Below, one piece after another: positions 51,845 through 59,852 of a DNA stretch of 64,000 nucleotides. The notes beneath the pieces are model-generated. The model did not search any database. It had not been told where the DNA came from and saw only the letters and a list, made by a program, of their open reading frames with translations. Source of the DNA: a virus; IMG/VR virus record IMGVR_UViG_3300044691_000274, positions 39,538-103,537 of that record, one strand, 5' to 3'. Numbering within the stretch: the stretch's first letter is position 1; every line of letters begins with the position of its first letter. A program made the position numbers and the translations under genes.

Positions 51845-52126
51845 ATGACTATGCCTAAGCACGACCCTCCTGAAGCAACGTTTCCAGTCAACGACTCCAA
51901 CATGCACGCATGGCTGAACCTTTTCGACATAGGGAAGCCCGCGACGTGTATTGACAAAAATACAACACTCGGGGCCGCGATAAAACAGTGGCTGCAGCAA
52001 ATTCCGAATATAACGGAAGACGAGATGCTCTTTCTCGTATGTGAACAGCTTCCTAGTAATATCGCGGAGATGCTTAGGTTCCCGATTATAAACGAATACT
52101 ACCGCATTAAAGCAGCTATGCCGTGA
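51845..52126 (+). CDS. Unknown 93-residue protein
   Basis: DSNMHAWLNLFDIGKPATCIDKNTTLGAAIKQWLQQIPNITEDEMLF. AT-richer than neighbours. Unknown. Confidence 0.65.
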   Translation: MTMPKHDPPEATFPVNDSNMHAWLNLFDIGKPATCIDKNTTLGAAIKQWLQQIPNITEDEMLFLVCEQLPSNIAEMLRFPIINEYYRIKAAMP

Positions 52127-52407
52127 TCCGGATCATCAAGCGGGCGGCTACCACACGGGTTGCCGACCCCCTCGTTGAGGATGCCCCCAAAGCCACACTG
52201 GCGCCCAAGGAGTGGGAGCCGGCGGACTCGATAGCCTGGTGGGCCGAGCACGGCGTGTCCCCCACCACCAAGCCTTCCCCCTGCCAATTCTGCAAGGGCG
52301 TATTCGTCAAGCACTGCACCGATGCGGAGCACGCGGGGTGTCAGAACTTTCAGACGGCGGAGCGGCGGGCCAAGAACCCTCCGCCAGAAAAATCGAAGGC
52401 AAGGTGA
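52123..52407 (+). CDS. Small Cys-rich protein
   Basis: 94 aa, GTG start, 4-nt overlap. PSPCQFCKGVFVKHCTDAEHAGCQNF (CxxC ... C ... C) suggests one zinc site. Unknown. Confidence 0.64.
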   Translation: MIRIIKRAATTRVADPLVEDAPKATLAPKEWEPADSIAWWAEHGVSPTTKPSPCQFCKGVFVKHCTDAEHAGCQNFQTAERRAKNPPPEKSKAR

Positions 52408-52667
52408 TGAGCAGCATCGAGATCAACGCCCCCGAGGGTGTCGAGTTCAACATCATCACCTATATGACGTCGGACTCGACCGGGCTCGACGTGGCGATCG
52501 GCCTCAAAAGCATGAAGAAGATGGTCGAGCTGGCCGAGAAGGTCGACACCGTCGCGTTGGCGCTTGCCCACAACCTGACCAATTCGATGGGTGTCAACGA
52601 CTGGCGAGTCATGACCCGTGACGAGATCGCGCAGTACAAGAAGGCTATTGAGGACGAGGAAGGCTGA
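52407..52667 (+). CDS. Unknown 86-residue protein
   Basis: ATG overlaps the upstream TGA. SSIEINAPEGVEFNIITYMTS, then MKKMVELAEKVDTVALALAHN. Unknown. Confidence 0.65.
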   Translation: MSSIEINAPEGVEFNIITYMTSDSTGLDVAIGLKSMKKMVELAEKVDTVALALAHNLTNSMGVNDWRVMTRDEIAQYKKAIEDEEG

Positions 52668-52668
52668 C

Positions 52669-52878
52669 GTGCAAAACCTAGCCCTGATCGATTACACGAA
52701 CCATCGCGGCAGGCGCGCGCGGCGCCGGGTACAGCCGATCTCGATCCGGTTCGGGCACACGGACTGGCACCCGGAAGACCAATGGCTGCTCCTGGCGTTC
52801 GACTCCAACCACAAGGCAGAGCGCGAGTTCGCCATGCGCGACATCCACAGCTGGGAGCCAGCCAATGCCCAAATCTGA
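52669..52878 (+). CDS. Conserved small phage protein
   Basis: 69 aa from GTG 52669. IDYTNHRGRRARRRVQPISIRFG then WHPEDQWLLLAFDSNHKAEREFAMRDIHSW matches a common phage small-protein pattern (DYTNxxGExxxR). Function unknown. Confidence 0.7.
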   Translation: MQNLALIDYTNHRGRRARRRVQPISIRFGHTDWHPEDQWLLLAFDSNHKAEREFAMRDIHSWEPANAQI

Positions 52879-53086
52879 TCGCTTCCCGCCCTCTGGCCGG
52901 GAGCTTACGCTTTACGGCGTGCGGCTCAACGAACAGCCACGCGAGTTTCTGCTGCAGGCGATCGAGTACGAGGTCACCAGGAACCTGCCAGACGTGGGGC
53001 CGATGCACGACAAGACCCACAAGGACGCGATCACACGCGCGTTCAAGGAGCGCTGCCGTCAGATACGCCGAGCGGCGTGCAGGTAA
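52865..53086 (+). CDS. Unknown 73-residue protein
   Basis: Overlaps the previous gene by 14 nt. YGVRLNEQPREFLLQAIEYEVTRNLPDVG, then basic. Its TAA lies within a TGCA box. Confidence 0.62.
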   Translation: MPKSDRFPPSGRELTLYGVRLNEQPREFLLQAIEYEVTRNLPDVGPMHDKTHKDAITRAFKERCRQIRRAACR

Positions 53087-53121
53087 TTGCACTTGACTTC
53101 AGCAGCAGAGCCTGTCAAGAA
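53078..53121 (+). promoter_or_regulatory. TGCA box and TTGACT promoter
   Basis: Box TGCAGGTAATTGCA (53078-53091) contains the upstream stop codon; TTGACT starts 2 nt later (53093-53098), with a weak -10 (CAAGAA) 17 nt on. Confidence 0.65.
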
Positions 53122-53147
53122 CTCGATGGAGTTTTTCGGGGGTCCTG

Positions 53148-53309
53148 ATGCAAACGGTTGCACACACCAAGGTCGTCCAGTGTTCGCTCAGCGCAGTCAT
53201 CACGCGCGCTGACGGACGAGTCGAGGACCAAGGCGTCATCAGCTACTGGCACAGCAATCCCCTCAAACGCATCGCCTGGCGCATCAAGCGCTTTTTCGGC
53301 ATCGCCTGA
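53148..53309 (+). CDS. 53-residue conserved-type protein
   Basis: ATG after GGGGGTCCTG. HTKVVQCSLSAVITRADGRVEDQG then YWHSNPLKRIAWRIKRFFG: a beta hairpin plus basic amphipathic helix, a plan seen in small phage proteins. Possibly membrane-associated. Confidence 0.62.
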   Translation: MQTVAHTKVVQCSLSAVITRADGRVEDQGVISYWHSNPLKRIAWRIKRFFGIA

Positions 53310-53322
53310 GAAGGGGATTTAA

Positions 53323-53685
53323 ATGGCCAACTCCCAGACACAATTCTTGGGCCTAGCCCGTATGGCCACCGCCATGGCAGCCTTGTCCTTCTGGATCGGC
53401 TGGGGCACCGGCACCGGGGCGGTTTCTTCGGCGACAGCTCTCGTTGTGGCGTCGGCCGAGGCACGCGCGACCACGACGCCGTCCGCCGTGACCGTCACGT
53501 CGGCGGGCGACACATTGCAGTTGATTGCAGCGGCGATCACATCTTTGAGTGTTCAGACGATCACTGAGATCGGTTCGTTCGATGCCCTCTCCGCTGGCAA
53601 CATGGACCATTACGCCTGCTTCACCGGCATGCCTTTGGCCATTGGCGACAGCATCACCTTCACGATGAAGGTCACGTATTTGTAA
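53323..53685 (+). CDS. Probable small structural/adhesin-block protein
   Basis: 120 aa, ATG preceded by AAGGGG. Thr/Ser/Ala-rich (SSATALVVASAEARATTTPSAVTV) with strand-like ends (IGDSITFTMKVTYL). First of four genes that read like virion or fibre accessory proteins. Internal TGCA box. Confidence 0.6.
   Translation: MANSQTQFLGLARMATAMAALSFWIGWGTGTGAVSSATALVVASAEARATTTPSAVTVTSAGDTLQLIAAAITSLSVQTITEIGSFDALSAGNMDHYACFTGMPLAIGDSITFTMKVTYL
53516..53529 (+). promoter_or_regulatory. TGCA box, TGCAGTTGATTGCA (intragenic)
   Basis: Exact match near the middle of the 53323 gene; uses the less common codons TTG and ATT. Confidence 0.65.
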
Positions 53686-53741
53686 GCGAGGTGAGTGCCC
53701 CCGCGTATTCTGGGAGTTGAGGATCGCAAAGGGAAAGAGCG

Positions 53742-54233
53742 ATGACCGATTACACCGCCCTTGTGGCGAAATGGGCCACGCTCACCGGGACGACGCAGCA
53801 GAAGCTTGACGTGCTCAACGGGACGATGGTGGCAGGCCCCACGGTCGACGTCACGGTCCCACAAGTCGTTGGCTATCTCCTCCTGAACCAATCATATCTG
53901 CCGCTGCAGTCGTTTGCACTCACGACGGCGCCCGGCGGCAACGCAACTTACGCGGCAGCCTTGGTGGCGGCGAAGACGCTCATTGAGTGGCTCACCGTCG
54001 CGAACGCGCCGACCATGCAGATGTCGAACGCAGCCGTGGCTCAAACGGTGGCTGGGATGGCGGGTCTTCTCCTTGCGCAAGAGACCGCCGCACCAGGCAG
54101 CACAGGGTTCACGAGCGCGGTGTTCAACGGATTGCTCGCTCTCGCTGCGACGCAAATTCCGTGGTGGTTTTCGAGTGGGTACACGTCGCCGATCAGCGCG
54201 GGAGACCTCGCGGCGGCTGGAGGGTTAGCGTAA
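53742..54233 (+). CDS. Ala/Thr-rich protein of the second structural block
   Basis: 163 aa. LVAKWATLTGTTQQKLDVLNG, then VTVPQVVGYLL and QTVAGMAGLLLAQET, a pattern of small helical phage proteins adjoining fibres. Overlaps the next ATG. Function unknown. Confidence 0.65.
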   Translation: MTDYTALVAKWATLTGTTQQKLDVLNGTMVAGPTVDVTVPQVVGYLLLNQSYLPLQSFALTTAPGGNATYAAALVAAKTLIEWLTVANAPTMQMSNAAVAQTVAGMAGLLLAQETAAPGSTGFTSAVFNGLLALAATQIPWWFSSGYTSPISAGDLAAAGGLA

Positions 54234-54706
54234 TGGCTATTGAGAAATACACTCCCGGTGCCACCGCAGGCTGGGTTGCCTGCATGCTCAACTCGGGCAC
54301 GTCGGTTCTCAACTCCATGACGAACAACTCGTCGGTGCTCGACGGCGCGGACGTCGCGCAGCTGACGAACCAGGACGTGTTCGCCGACTTCTCGGTGTCG
54401 CTGGCCTCCGTTGTCGCCGCCGCGCCGGCTCAGCTTAACATCTTCCAATACATCCTGAACGCCGACGGCACGACCTATGGAGACGGCCAGCTGACGACCA
54501 GCTTCGCGGCTAAGACACCCGCACCGCAGCTCTACGTGGGCTCGATCATCTTCCCAGTCGGCACTGGTGTTTTGGTCGGCACCCTTCTGCGCATTCCTCT
54601 GCCAGAGGGCAATTTCCGCTGGGCGGTGCAGAGCCAAGCCGGCGTCACGCTAGGCTCGTCCCTCAACACGGCTTCCTACCGGACGTTTAACCGCGTGGTG
54701 GCGTGA
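54233..54706 (+). CDS. Putative virion structural protein
   Basis: 157 aa. Beta-rich: VFADFSVSLASVVAAAPAQLNIFQYIL, then PQLYVGSIIFPVGTGVLVGTLLRIPLPEGNFRWAVQS. Similar small beta proteins accompany phage fibres. No family named. Confidence 0.66.
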   Translation: MAIEKYTPGATAGWVACMLNSGTSVLNSMTNNSSVLDGADVAQLTNQDVFADFSVSLASVVAAAPAQLNIFQYILNADGTTYGDGQLTTSFAAKTPAPQLYVGSIIFPVGTGVLVGTLLRIPLPEGNFRWAVQSQAGVTLGSSLNTASYRTFNRVVA

Positions 54707-56751
54707 TGCCTGCGGTAGCGCGGGGGCTAGTTTTACCGCCGCGACCTTACAGCCTGAACGGGCTTGTCGGGCTGTATCCTGCTGCGACGCCACGCCTCAC
54801 AGCGTCGGTGTACGACGCGAGTGGCAGGAACAACACACTAACCGCCACCGGTTCTCCCGTCGTCACGGCAAGTCCTTACGGCCCAGCGATGGCGAGTGTT
54901 GGCGCGGCTCCATTCACGGCCACTGCCGTCAACGCTGCGTTCTTGACCCCCGATCTGACTTATGTCGCCTGGATCAACCTGAACAGCCTCGGGGCCAACA
55001 GGTGCATCTTTGGTGGGTCCAGCACCAATCCAATTCTCTTCATCAATACGACTAACAAGCTGACGTTCACGAAAAACGGCTCTGGAAACTTTGCCGTCGG
55101 GGCCACCTCGGTTGTTGCGGGGCAGTGGGTGCATGTGGCCGGTACTTATTCATCCGCCACTGGCGTTTGGATGGTGTACCTGAACGGTGTTCTGAACGGC
55201 ACCGGGACCTCGTTGCAGACATGGCTCACAACCGGCACGATTGGCGTCGGGGGCGGGGCGTTCACGATCCTGGGGCAGGTTGCAGACGTGCGCGTCTACA
55301 GCCGCGCGCTGCCCGCAAGCGAAATCTACGGGCTCTACGCCTTCGCCGCCCAAACCAGCTATCTCGAACCGATGACGCTGTTCTCGGCAGGGGGCGCCCA
55401 TGCGTTCACTAAGGTCGTCAGCATCTCGTCGGGGTCGAACCTCACGTTTCGCCGCTCGGTTGGCAAGAAGGTCGCCGTGGCTTCGTCGTCCAACGTCTCA
55501 GCCAAGAAGGCGACAGCAAAAAAGCTGCTCGTGGCGGCCCACTCGGCAGTCTCGACAAAGAAGGCCGTGACGCACAAGCTTCTCATCGCCGCGCACTCAG
55601 CGGTTGTCCTTAAGAAGGCTGTAGCGCACAAAGTGCTCGTGACCGCGCAGTCGACCGTCGCCATAAAGAAGGCCGTTGGCAAGAAGCTGGCGGTGGCGGC
55701 CCACTCGGCTGTGACCATCAAGAAGGCAGTCACCAAGAAGCTGTCCGTGGCTGCGAACTCATCTGTCGCCACGAAGAAGGCAGTCGCCAAGAAGCTGGCG
55801 GTAACGGCGCACTCAGCGGTTGGCATCAAGAAGGCGGTGGGCAAGAAACTGTCCGTGGCAGCGCACAGCGTGGTCTCGATCGTCGGGAGCCTAGCGACCG
55901 GCGCGCGGGCGCTGACCCACACGGTTTCGATCGCGGCTTCGTCCAGCGTGCATCTCAGCAAGTCCGTGAAGAAAAGGGTTTCGATCGCGACGGGGTCAAG
56001 CCTGCACTTCGGCAAGGCCGTGACGAAGCGAGTGGCCATCGCGGGCCACAGCGCGCTGAAGGTGCTCAAGGGCGCCCACTTGTCATTGAGCTTGGCAAGT
56101 GGTAGTGCAGTCAACGTCACCAAGAGGGTGTCGACGACCGTGGCCATCATGACCGCGAGCGCCGTCGCGGTGTCCAAGGCGATTGCCATCACCGTGGCGA
56201 TCCTCTCGGCCGGCGCGGTCCTGATTACAAACGACGCCAATAAGCACTACCAGATGCTGGTCAGCATCATGTCGACTTCGACGGTGTCCGTCGCTACGTC
56301 GTTCTTCGTTCGGTCAATCGCGGTCTCGTTAAGGCTGGTGGGATCAGCCTTTCATATGTTATTGTTCGGCAGGGCCTCGCGGCTGGAGTTGACTGGGATG
56401 AGCACGATTGCAAACGGCAAGTTTCACTACGGCGAGACTTGGGACATAACAGGCGTGGCTCGTGACGCCGTGGGCCAAGTCCTCGACCTCACGAACGGCA
56501 TCGTGCAGCTGCGGATCACGACTGCTGCGGCTGTCGTCCTCGACCTGTCGACACCGAGCACAGGCTTCATCACCGACGCAGTTAACGGCAAGTACCTGTT
56601 CCAAATCTCGGCGGACCAGCAGATAACCGCTGGCCTGACGCTGAAATATTACACCTATGAGGTCCGCGTCATTCTGCAGGACGGCACGAGGTCGGTGCAG
56701 AACACCGGCATTTTGACCATCTTGCCGTCGAAGTTCACTCAGTTTCCTTGA
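54706..56751 (+). CDS. LamG-domain adhesin with fourteen 18-residue repeats
   Basis: 681 aa from ATG 54706 (GTG 54703 also possible). Residues ~15-225: LamG/concanavalin-like domain (NGLVGLYPAATPRL, TYVAWINLNSLGANRCIFG, VHVAGTYSSATGVWMVYLNG, VADVRVYSRALPASEIYGLY). Residues ~250-510: about fourteen 18-residue repeats, consensus KKLxVAAHSAVxxKKAVx, the first seven nearly identical and later ones divergent. The last ~115 residues resemble a BppU-type N-terminal domain (FHYGETWDITGVARDAVGQVLDL). Probably a surface-binding fibre; the location next to integrase is unusual. Confidence 0.72.
   Translation: MPAVARGLVLPPRPYSLNGLVGLYPAATPRLTASVYDASGRNNTLTATGSPVVTASPYGPAMASVGAAPFTATAVNAAFLTPDLTYVAWINLNSLGANRCIFGGSSTNPILFINTTNKLTFTKNGSGNFAVGATSVVAGQWVHVAGTYSSATGVWMVYLNGVLNGTGTSLQTWLTTGTIGVGGGAFTILGQVADVRVYSRALPASEIYGLYAFAAQTSYLEPMTLFSAGGAHAFTKVVSISSGSNLTFRRSVGKKVAVASSSNVSAKKATAKKLLVAAHSAVSTKKAVTHKLLIAAHSAVVLKKAVAHKVLVTAQSTVAIKKAVGKKLAVAAHSAVTIKKAVTKKLSVAANSSVATKKAVAKKLAVTAHSAVGIKKAVGKKLSVAAHSVVSIVGSLATGARALTHTVSIAASSSVHLSKSVKKRVSIATGSSLHFGKAVTKRVAIAGHSALKVLKGAHLSLSLASGSAVNVTKRVSTTVAIMTASAVAVSKAIAITVAILSAGAVLITNDANKHYQMLVSIMSTSTVSVATSFFVRSIAVSLRLVGSAFHMLLFGRASRLELTGMSTIANGKFHYGETWDITGVARDAVGQVLDLTNGIVQLRITTAAAVVLDLSTPSTGFITDAVNGKYLFQISADQQITAGLTLKYYTYEVRVILQDGTRSVQNTGILTILPSKFTQFP
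55450..56235 (+). repeat. About fourteen in-frame 54-nt repeats
   Basis: Each 54-nt unit encodes an 18-residue repeat; seven units from 55504 to about 55880 are strongly conserved (core AAGAAGGCNGTN ... GCGGCSCACTCGGC), the others decayed. Expected to vary in copy number. Confidence 0.8.
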
Positions 56752-56755
56752 TGCG

Positions 56756-56769
56756 TGCAAGTAATTGCA
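56756..56769 (+). promoter_or_regulatory. TGCA box, TGCAAGTAATTGCA, abutting the excisionase ATG
   Basis: Exact match with a single base between it and ATG 56771, occupying the place where a ribosome site would be. Confidence 0.8.
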
Positions 56770-56770
56770 A

Positions 56771-57019
56771 ATGACCAAATCGCTCATTCAGCCGCAGGAT
56801 CGCCTGGGTCTTTCCCGGACCGAAGCCTCGGAATATATCGGGGTCGGCGTCGGCCTGTTCGACCTGATGGTTAAGGACGGTCGCATGCCGCCCCCGCGAC
56901 ACGTCAACAGCAGGCTCATTTGGGCGAGAAAAGAGGTTGAGAAGCATTTTGTGGACTTGCCTTACGCCGACGTAGTAGCGCAAAATGGGGAGTCGCCCAC
57001 CGGGTGGGACATGACGTAG
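56771..57019 (+). CDS. Excisionase/AlpA-like MerR-type HTH protein
   Basis: 82 aa. LSRTEASEYIGVGVGLFDLMVKDG then MPPPRHVNSRLIWARKEVEKHF is the HTH_17/AlpA-type winged helix of phage recombination directionality factors. Directly upstream of the integrase, 14 nt apart, supporting a role in excision. No Shine-Dalgarno: the TGCA box sits there instead. A regulator of the integrase gene is an alternative. Confidence 0.78.
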   Translation: MTKSLIQPQDRLGLSRTEASEYIGVGVGLFDLMVKDGRMPPPRHVNSRLIWARKEVEKHFVDLPYADVVAQNGESPTGWDMT

Positions 57020-57033
57020 GCAGGAGGCCCGCG

Positions 57034-58164
57034 TTGAACGTTCGCATCAAGTATCTGAAGCAAGAGACCGACCGCCACGGCAAGCCTCGCCTCTACGTCC
57101 GACTCCCAGGCCAAAAGCTAATCCGCCTGCCGGTCAACACGATCAAGGACCCGCAGTTCGGTCCAGCCTACGCAGCGGCGCTCAACGGCGAGCCTGTTCC
57201 GAGTCCAGCACCCAAGCAACCAACCAAGCGGGAGAAGGCGCCCACGGGCAGCCTACGGGCTCTGTGCGACCGATACTTCGACTATTTCACCAAGGACACG
57301 ACGCTGGCGGAGCGGACGAAGTACGTGCGCAGGCGGAACCTGGAGAATGTGTGCAGGGAGATGGTGAAGTCGCCCTCTGGCATGCGCCCGGCCGCCGACA
57401 TCCCAGTGAAGATCATGACGCGCGCCCACGTGTCGCAGCTGCTCGATCGCAACCGCGCCACGCCTGAGGCGTCCAACGATCGGCGCAAGGCGCTCATGGC
57501 CTTGTTCAAGTGGGCGATCCCGCGCGGCTACGCCGACAAGAACCCGGTGACCGAGACACGCCCGATCAAGACCAAGACTGGTGGCTTCACGACGTGGAAG
57601 AGGGAGCACGTCGAGCGCTACGCCGAGACGCACCCGTTCGGCACCAAGGAGTATCTGGCCCTCGCCTTGTTTCTGTTCACCGGCCAGCGGCGCTCCGACG
57701 TGATCACTTTTGGCCCCAAGCATGTCGAGAACGGGGTGCTCCATTTCGCCCAGCAGAAGACGCGCAAGGAGATGCACATTCCGATCCATGCTGGGCTGCA
57801 GGAGGTCCTCGATCTAGTGCCGTCTGAGCAGCCTACGTTCCTGGTGACTGAGTTCGGGAAGCCCTTCGCGGCCGGCGGCTTCAGCCATTGGTTTCACGAC
57901 CGCTGCGTCGATGCTGGGCTTCGGGGCTTCTCGTGCCACGGGCTCCGCAAGGCCCTCCAGACGTTCGGTGCTAACGCGGGCCTCAGCGCGCACGAGCTGC
58001 AGGCGCTGGCCGGGCATTCGAGCCTCAAGGAGACGTCCCGCTACACGGAGCAGCGTGACAGTGCGCTCCTGGCTGACAGCGGGATGACCAAGCTGTCCGG
58101 TCTGCGAATTGGCGCACCGAAAATCGACCCCCCAAAAAGTGCGCCTAAGAAGCCAAAAAAGTAA
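57034..58164 (+). CDS. int: Tyrosine recombinase, phage integrase
   Basis: 376 aa from TTG 57034, 5 nt after AGGAGG. Catalytic residues in order: R in GQRRSD (~219), K in QQKT (~241), H-x-x-R in CHGLRKA (~303-306), H in GHSS (~328) and Y in SRYTEQ (~337). N-terminal SAM-like core-binding domain (~75-160) and a Lys/Pro-rich C-terminal tail (PKSAPKKPKK). Integrates the phage at a host attachment site. It indicates a temperate life cycle. Confidence 0.93.
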   Translation: MNVRIKYLKQETDRHGKPRLYVRLPGQKLIRLPVNTIKDPQFGPAYAAALNGEPVPSPAPKQPTKREKAPTGSLRALCDRYFDYFTKDTTLAERTKYVRRRNLENVCREMVKSPSGMRPAADIPVKIMTRAHVSQLLDRNRATPEASNDRRKALMALFKWAIPRGYADKNPVTETRPIKTKTGGFTTWKREHVERYAETHPFGTKEYLALALFLFTGQRRSDVITFGPKHVENGVLHFAQQKTRKEMHIPIHAGLQEVLDLVPSEQPTFLVTEFGKPFAAGGFSHWFHDRCVDAGLRGFSCHGLRKALQTFGANAGLSAHELQALAGHSSLKETSRYTEQRDSALLADSGMTKLSGLRIGAPKIDPPKSAPKKPKK

Positions 58165-58389
58165 ACGAAATCAATGGTCACAAAAGACCTCGCATCCTCG
58201 GTCGGGGCGTGTAACTCGCGATATATCAAATACTTAGATGGCCCAGTGCGCCAAAAAGACTCCCACGTAAACCATGGCCTCACAAAGCGCAGTGTCGCAC
58301 CAGAGTGCCGTTGCAATGCGCGTGCTGTGCAGTTAAAGTCATCCGCAAGGCGTTTTGATTTCCCCTTTCCCCCACCCCTGGAGTCCCCC
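58165..58389. other. Non-coding gap after integrase, possible attP region
   Basis: 225 nt without a convincing gene, AT-richer than the flanks, directly downstream of int where attP often lies. Contains a degenerate box TGCAGTTAAAGTCA (58326-58339). No tRNA-like end was identified, so the attachment core cannot be named. Confidence 0.35.
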
Positions 58390-58659
58390 ATGTTTGAAAC
58401 CCTCGTCGCTCTAATCCCGTCATGGGATCACTTCGTTGGCGGAGCCTCAGTCGCGGCCGGCGTCGGCGCTTGGTCCGGCGTCAAGAAGGCTTACACCTGG
58501 GTCGAGAACGAAGTCGCCCCCCTCTTGAAGGACCTCCGCGCATTTCGGGCACAAGCGGCCGTCGCCGCGAACAAGGCCGTTGCCGAGGCCAAGGTCGTCT
58601 CCGCGCCGGTCGCGGCTGCGGTCGCCCCGGTCGTGGCTGAGGTCGCCGCGAAGGTCTGA
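58390..58659 (+). CDS. Unknown 89-residue Ala/Val-rich protein
   Basis: ATG after CCTGGAGTCCCCC. WDHFVGGASVAAGVGAWSGVKKAYTW, then long Ala/Val stretches (AVAANKAVAEAKVVSAPVAA): probably amphipathic, perhaps membrane-associated or a coiled coil. Unknown. Confidence 0.6.
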   Translation: MFETLVALIPSWDHFVGGASVAAGVGAWSGVKKAYTWVENEVAPLLKDLRAFRAQAAVAANKAVAEAKVVSAPVAAAVAPVVAEVAAKV

Positions 58660-58670
58660 TCAAAAAACAA

Positions 58671-58697
58671 CGGGGGGTTGGAACAACCAACTCCCCG
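58671..58697. other. 11-bp hairpin after 58390 gene
   Basis: CGGGGGGTTGG and CCAACTCCCCG around AACAA (one G-U pair). On the plus strand no T-run follows; on the minus strand it is followed by GTTGTTTTTTG, so it could terminate leftward transcription, although no minus-strand gene is seen nearby. Confidence 0.55.
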
Positions 58698-58753
58698 CCT
58701 ACCGTTGGTTGCGCTCAGATTTTCCCCGCAAGAGGCGTGGGAATACCCCCAAT

Positions 58754-58852
58754 ATGGCGATTGAGTGTTTTCCTCAAGACGAAGAAACGGATCACGGGAA
58801 CGTGTTCGGCCCTGGTGATTTGGGTCCGTTTCGCGATGAAACAGTCAGTTAA
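58754..58852 (+). CDS. Possible 32-residue peptide
   Basis: ATG-initiated frame, acidic (FPQDEETDHGNVFGPGDLGPF). Weak ribosome site. Listed because the stretch 58660-58960 otherwise holds only the hairpin; may not be real. Confidence 0.3.
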   Translation: MAIECFPQDEETDHGNVFGPGDLGPFRDETVS

Positions 58853-58960
58853 GTGACCTTGGGTGATACCCACACATGTGTCATGCACATCGGCTGGACA
58901 GCAACGTAGGATAAGAGCACCGTAGACCCATAATAAAACAAAAGAAAGCGGAGGCTAAAG

Positions 58961-59422
58961 GTGGCTGGTACAACTTGTTGGAGAAAAGATAGTATTTCAT
59001 CTGAGAACGAATGGCATAGAACAATATGGGCTTGGCGCAATCCAACGGCCGGCGGGACCTATCGCGAAGGCATGGTAATCTTGGTCGGATTGGAACCAAC
59101 CAGTGGTTGTGACCAGCAAATCCACCGAGAAGACATGACTCACGAGTTCCAAGCGTACGAGATTGATCCACGCACGCCTGTTGACCTTAAGAAAAGCCTA
59201 TTCGAGCAGCCTGGACTAACCCCCATGATGCCGTGGTGCGTGGCTTTTCAGTTCCCAGCCCTGTCGAACGCAGACGCGGACCTTCGCATCGGCAACCTGG
59301 TTGACCTCGTGGTCAAAAACATCCTGCCGGTGGACATCCCAGGCGAATGGCGCCGGTTCTTCCCGGAGGGTCTTGAGGTCCATCGCAAGGACAAGACAGC
59401 CGGACTCGCCAAAGCAGCATGA
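58961..59422 (+). CDS. Unknown 153-residue protein
   Basis: GTG after GGAGGCTAAAG. N-terminal half AT-rich (WRKDSISSENEWHRTIWAWRN), C-terminal half phage-like in codon use (LRIGNLVDLVVKNILPVDIPG). The composition change suggests a mosaic gene. No family recognised. Confidence 0.62.
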   Translation: MAGTTCWRKDSISSENEWHRTIWAWRNPTAGGTYREGMVILVGLEPTSGCDQQIHREDMTHEFQAYEIDPRTPVDLKKSLFEQPGLTPMMPWCVAFQFPALSNADADLRIGNLVDLVVKNILPVDIPGEWRRFFPEGLEVHRKDKTAGLAKAA

Positions 59423-59429
59423 CAGCAAC

Positions 59430-59454
59430 CACGGGGGTGGACAAAACCCCCGTG
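59430..59454. other. 9-bp perfect hairpin touching a TGCA box
   Basis: CACGGGGGT and ACCCCCGTG with a 7-nt loop; its last two bases are the first two of the box at 59453. No T-run. Confidence 0.55.
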
Positions 59455-59466
59455 CAATTGCCTGCA
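59453..59466 (+). promoter_or_regulatory. TGCA box, TGCAATTGCCTGCA
   Basis: Exact match, first of two boxes 70 nt apart. Between them TTGCAC (59486) and TAAGAC (59510) with an 18-nt spacer could be a promoter. Confidence 0.7.
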
Positions 59467-59522
59467 ATCTTAGCAAAAAGCTAGTTGCACAATCGCCCCC
59501 TGCTGGTGTAAGACAAGGCACG

Positions 59523-59536
59523 TGCAGTTAACTGCA
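59523..59536 (+). promoter_or_regulatory. TGCA box, TGCAGTTAACTGCA (perfect palindrome)
   Basis: The one exact copy with complete dyad symmetry at all 14 bases; 13 nt before ATG 59550. Confidence 0.85.
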
Positions 59537-59549
59537 ACGGAGCTTGACA

Positions 59550-59843
59550 ATGACGCTATTCAAATTTGGCTGGGGCCTCTCCGGCAAGATCATGGCAGCG
59601 CCCGACCAGCACAACGTACAAGACGTGCTCGGGCCGGCGGTGAAGCTGGTAGCTCTCCCGGTCAACGGGACAGCGTTCCCGCCCCCGAAGTGGATCATCG
59701 GCAACGCGGCCGGCACCGCGTCGATCACGGACTGCTTCGGCGACACACTGCTCCTTTTCCCGATCACGGGCGGAGAGCAGCATATCGCCTGCACCGCGAT
59801 CAACACGCTCGTGACGACCGCCAAGGTTTGGGGCGCCTACTGA
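59550..59843 (+). CDS. Unknown small protein
   Basis: 97 aa, ATG after CGGAGC. VKLVALPVNGTAFPPPKWIIGNAAGTASITDCFGD: beta-rich. Unknown. Confidence 0.62.
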   Translation: MTLFKFGWGLSGKIMAAPDQHNVQDVLGPAVKLVALPVNGTAFPPPKWIIGNAAGTASITDCFGDTLLLFPITGGEQHIACTAINTLVTTAKVWGAY

Positions 59844-59852
59844 GTTCAAGCC

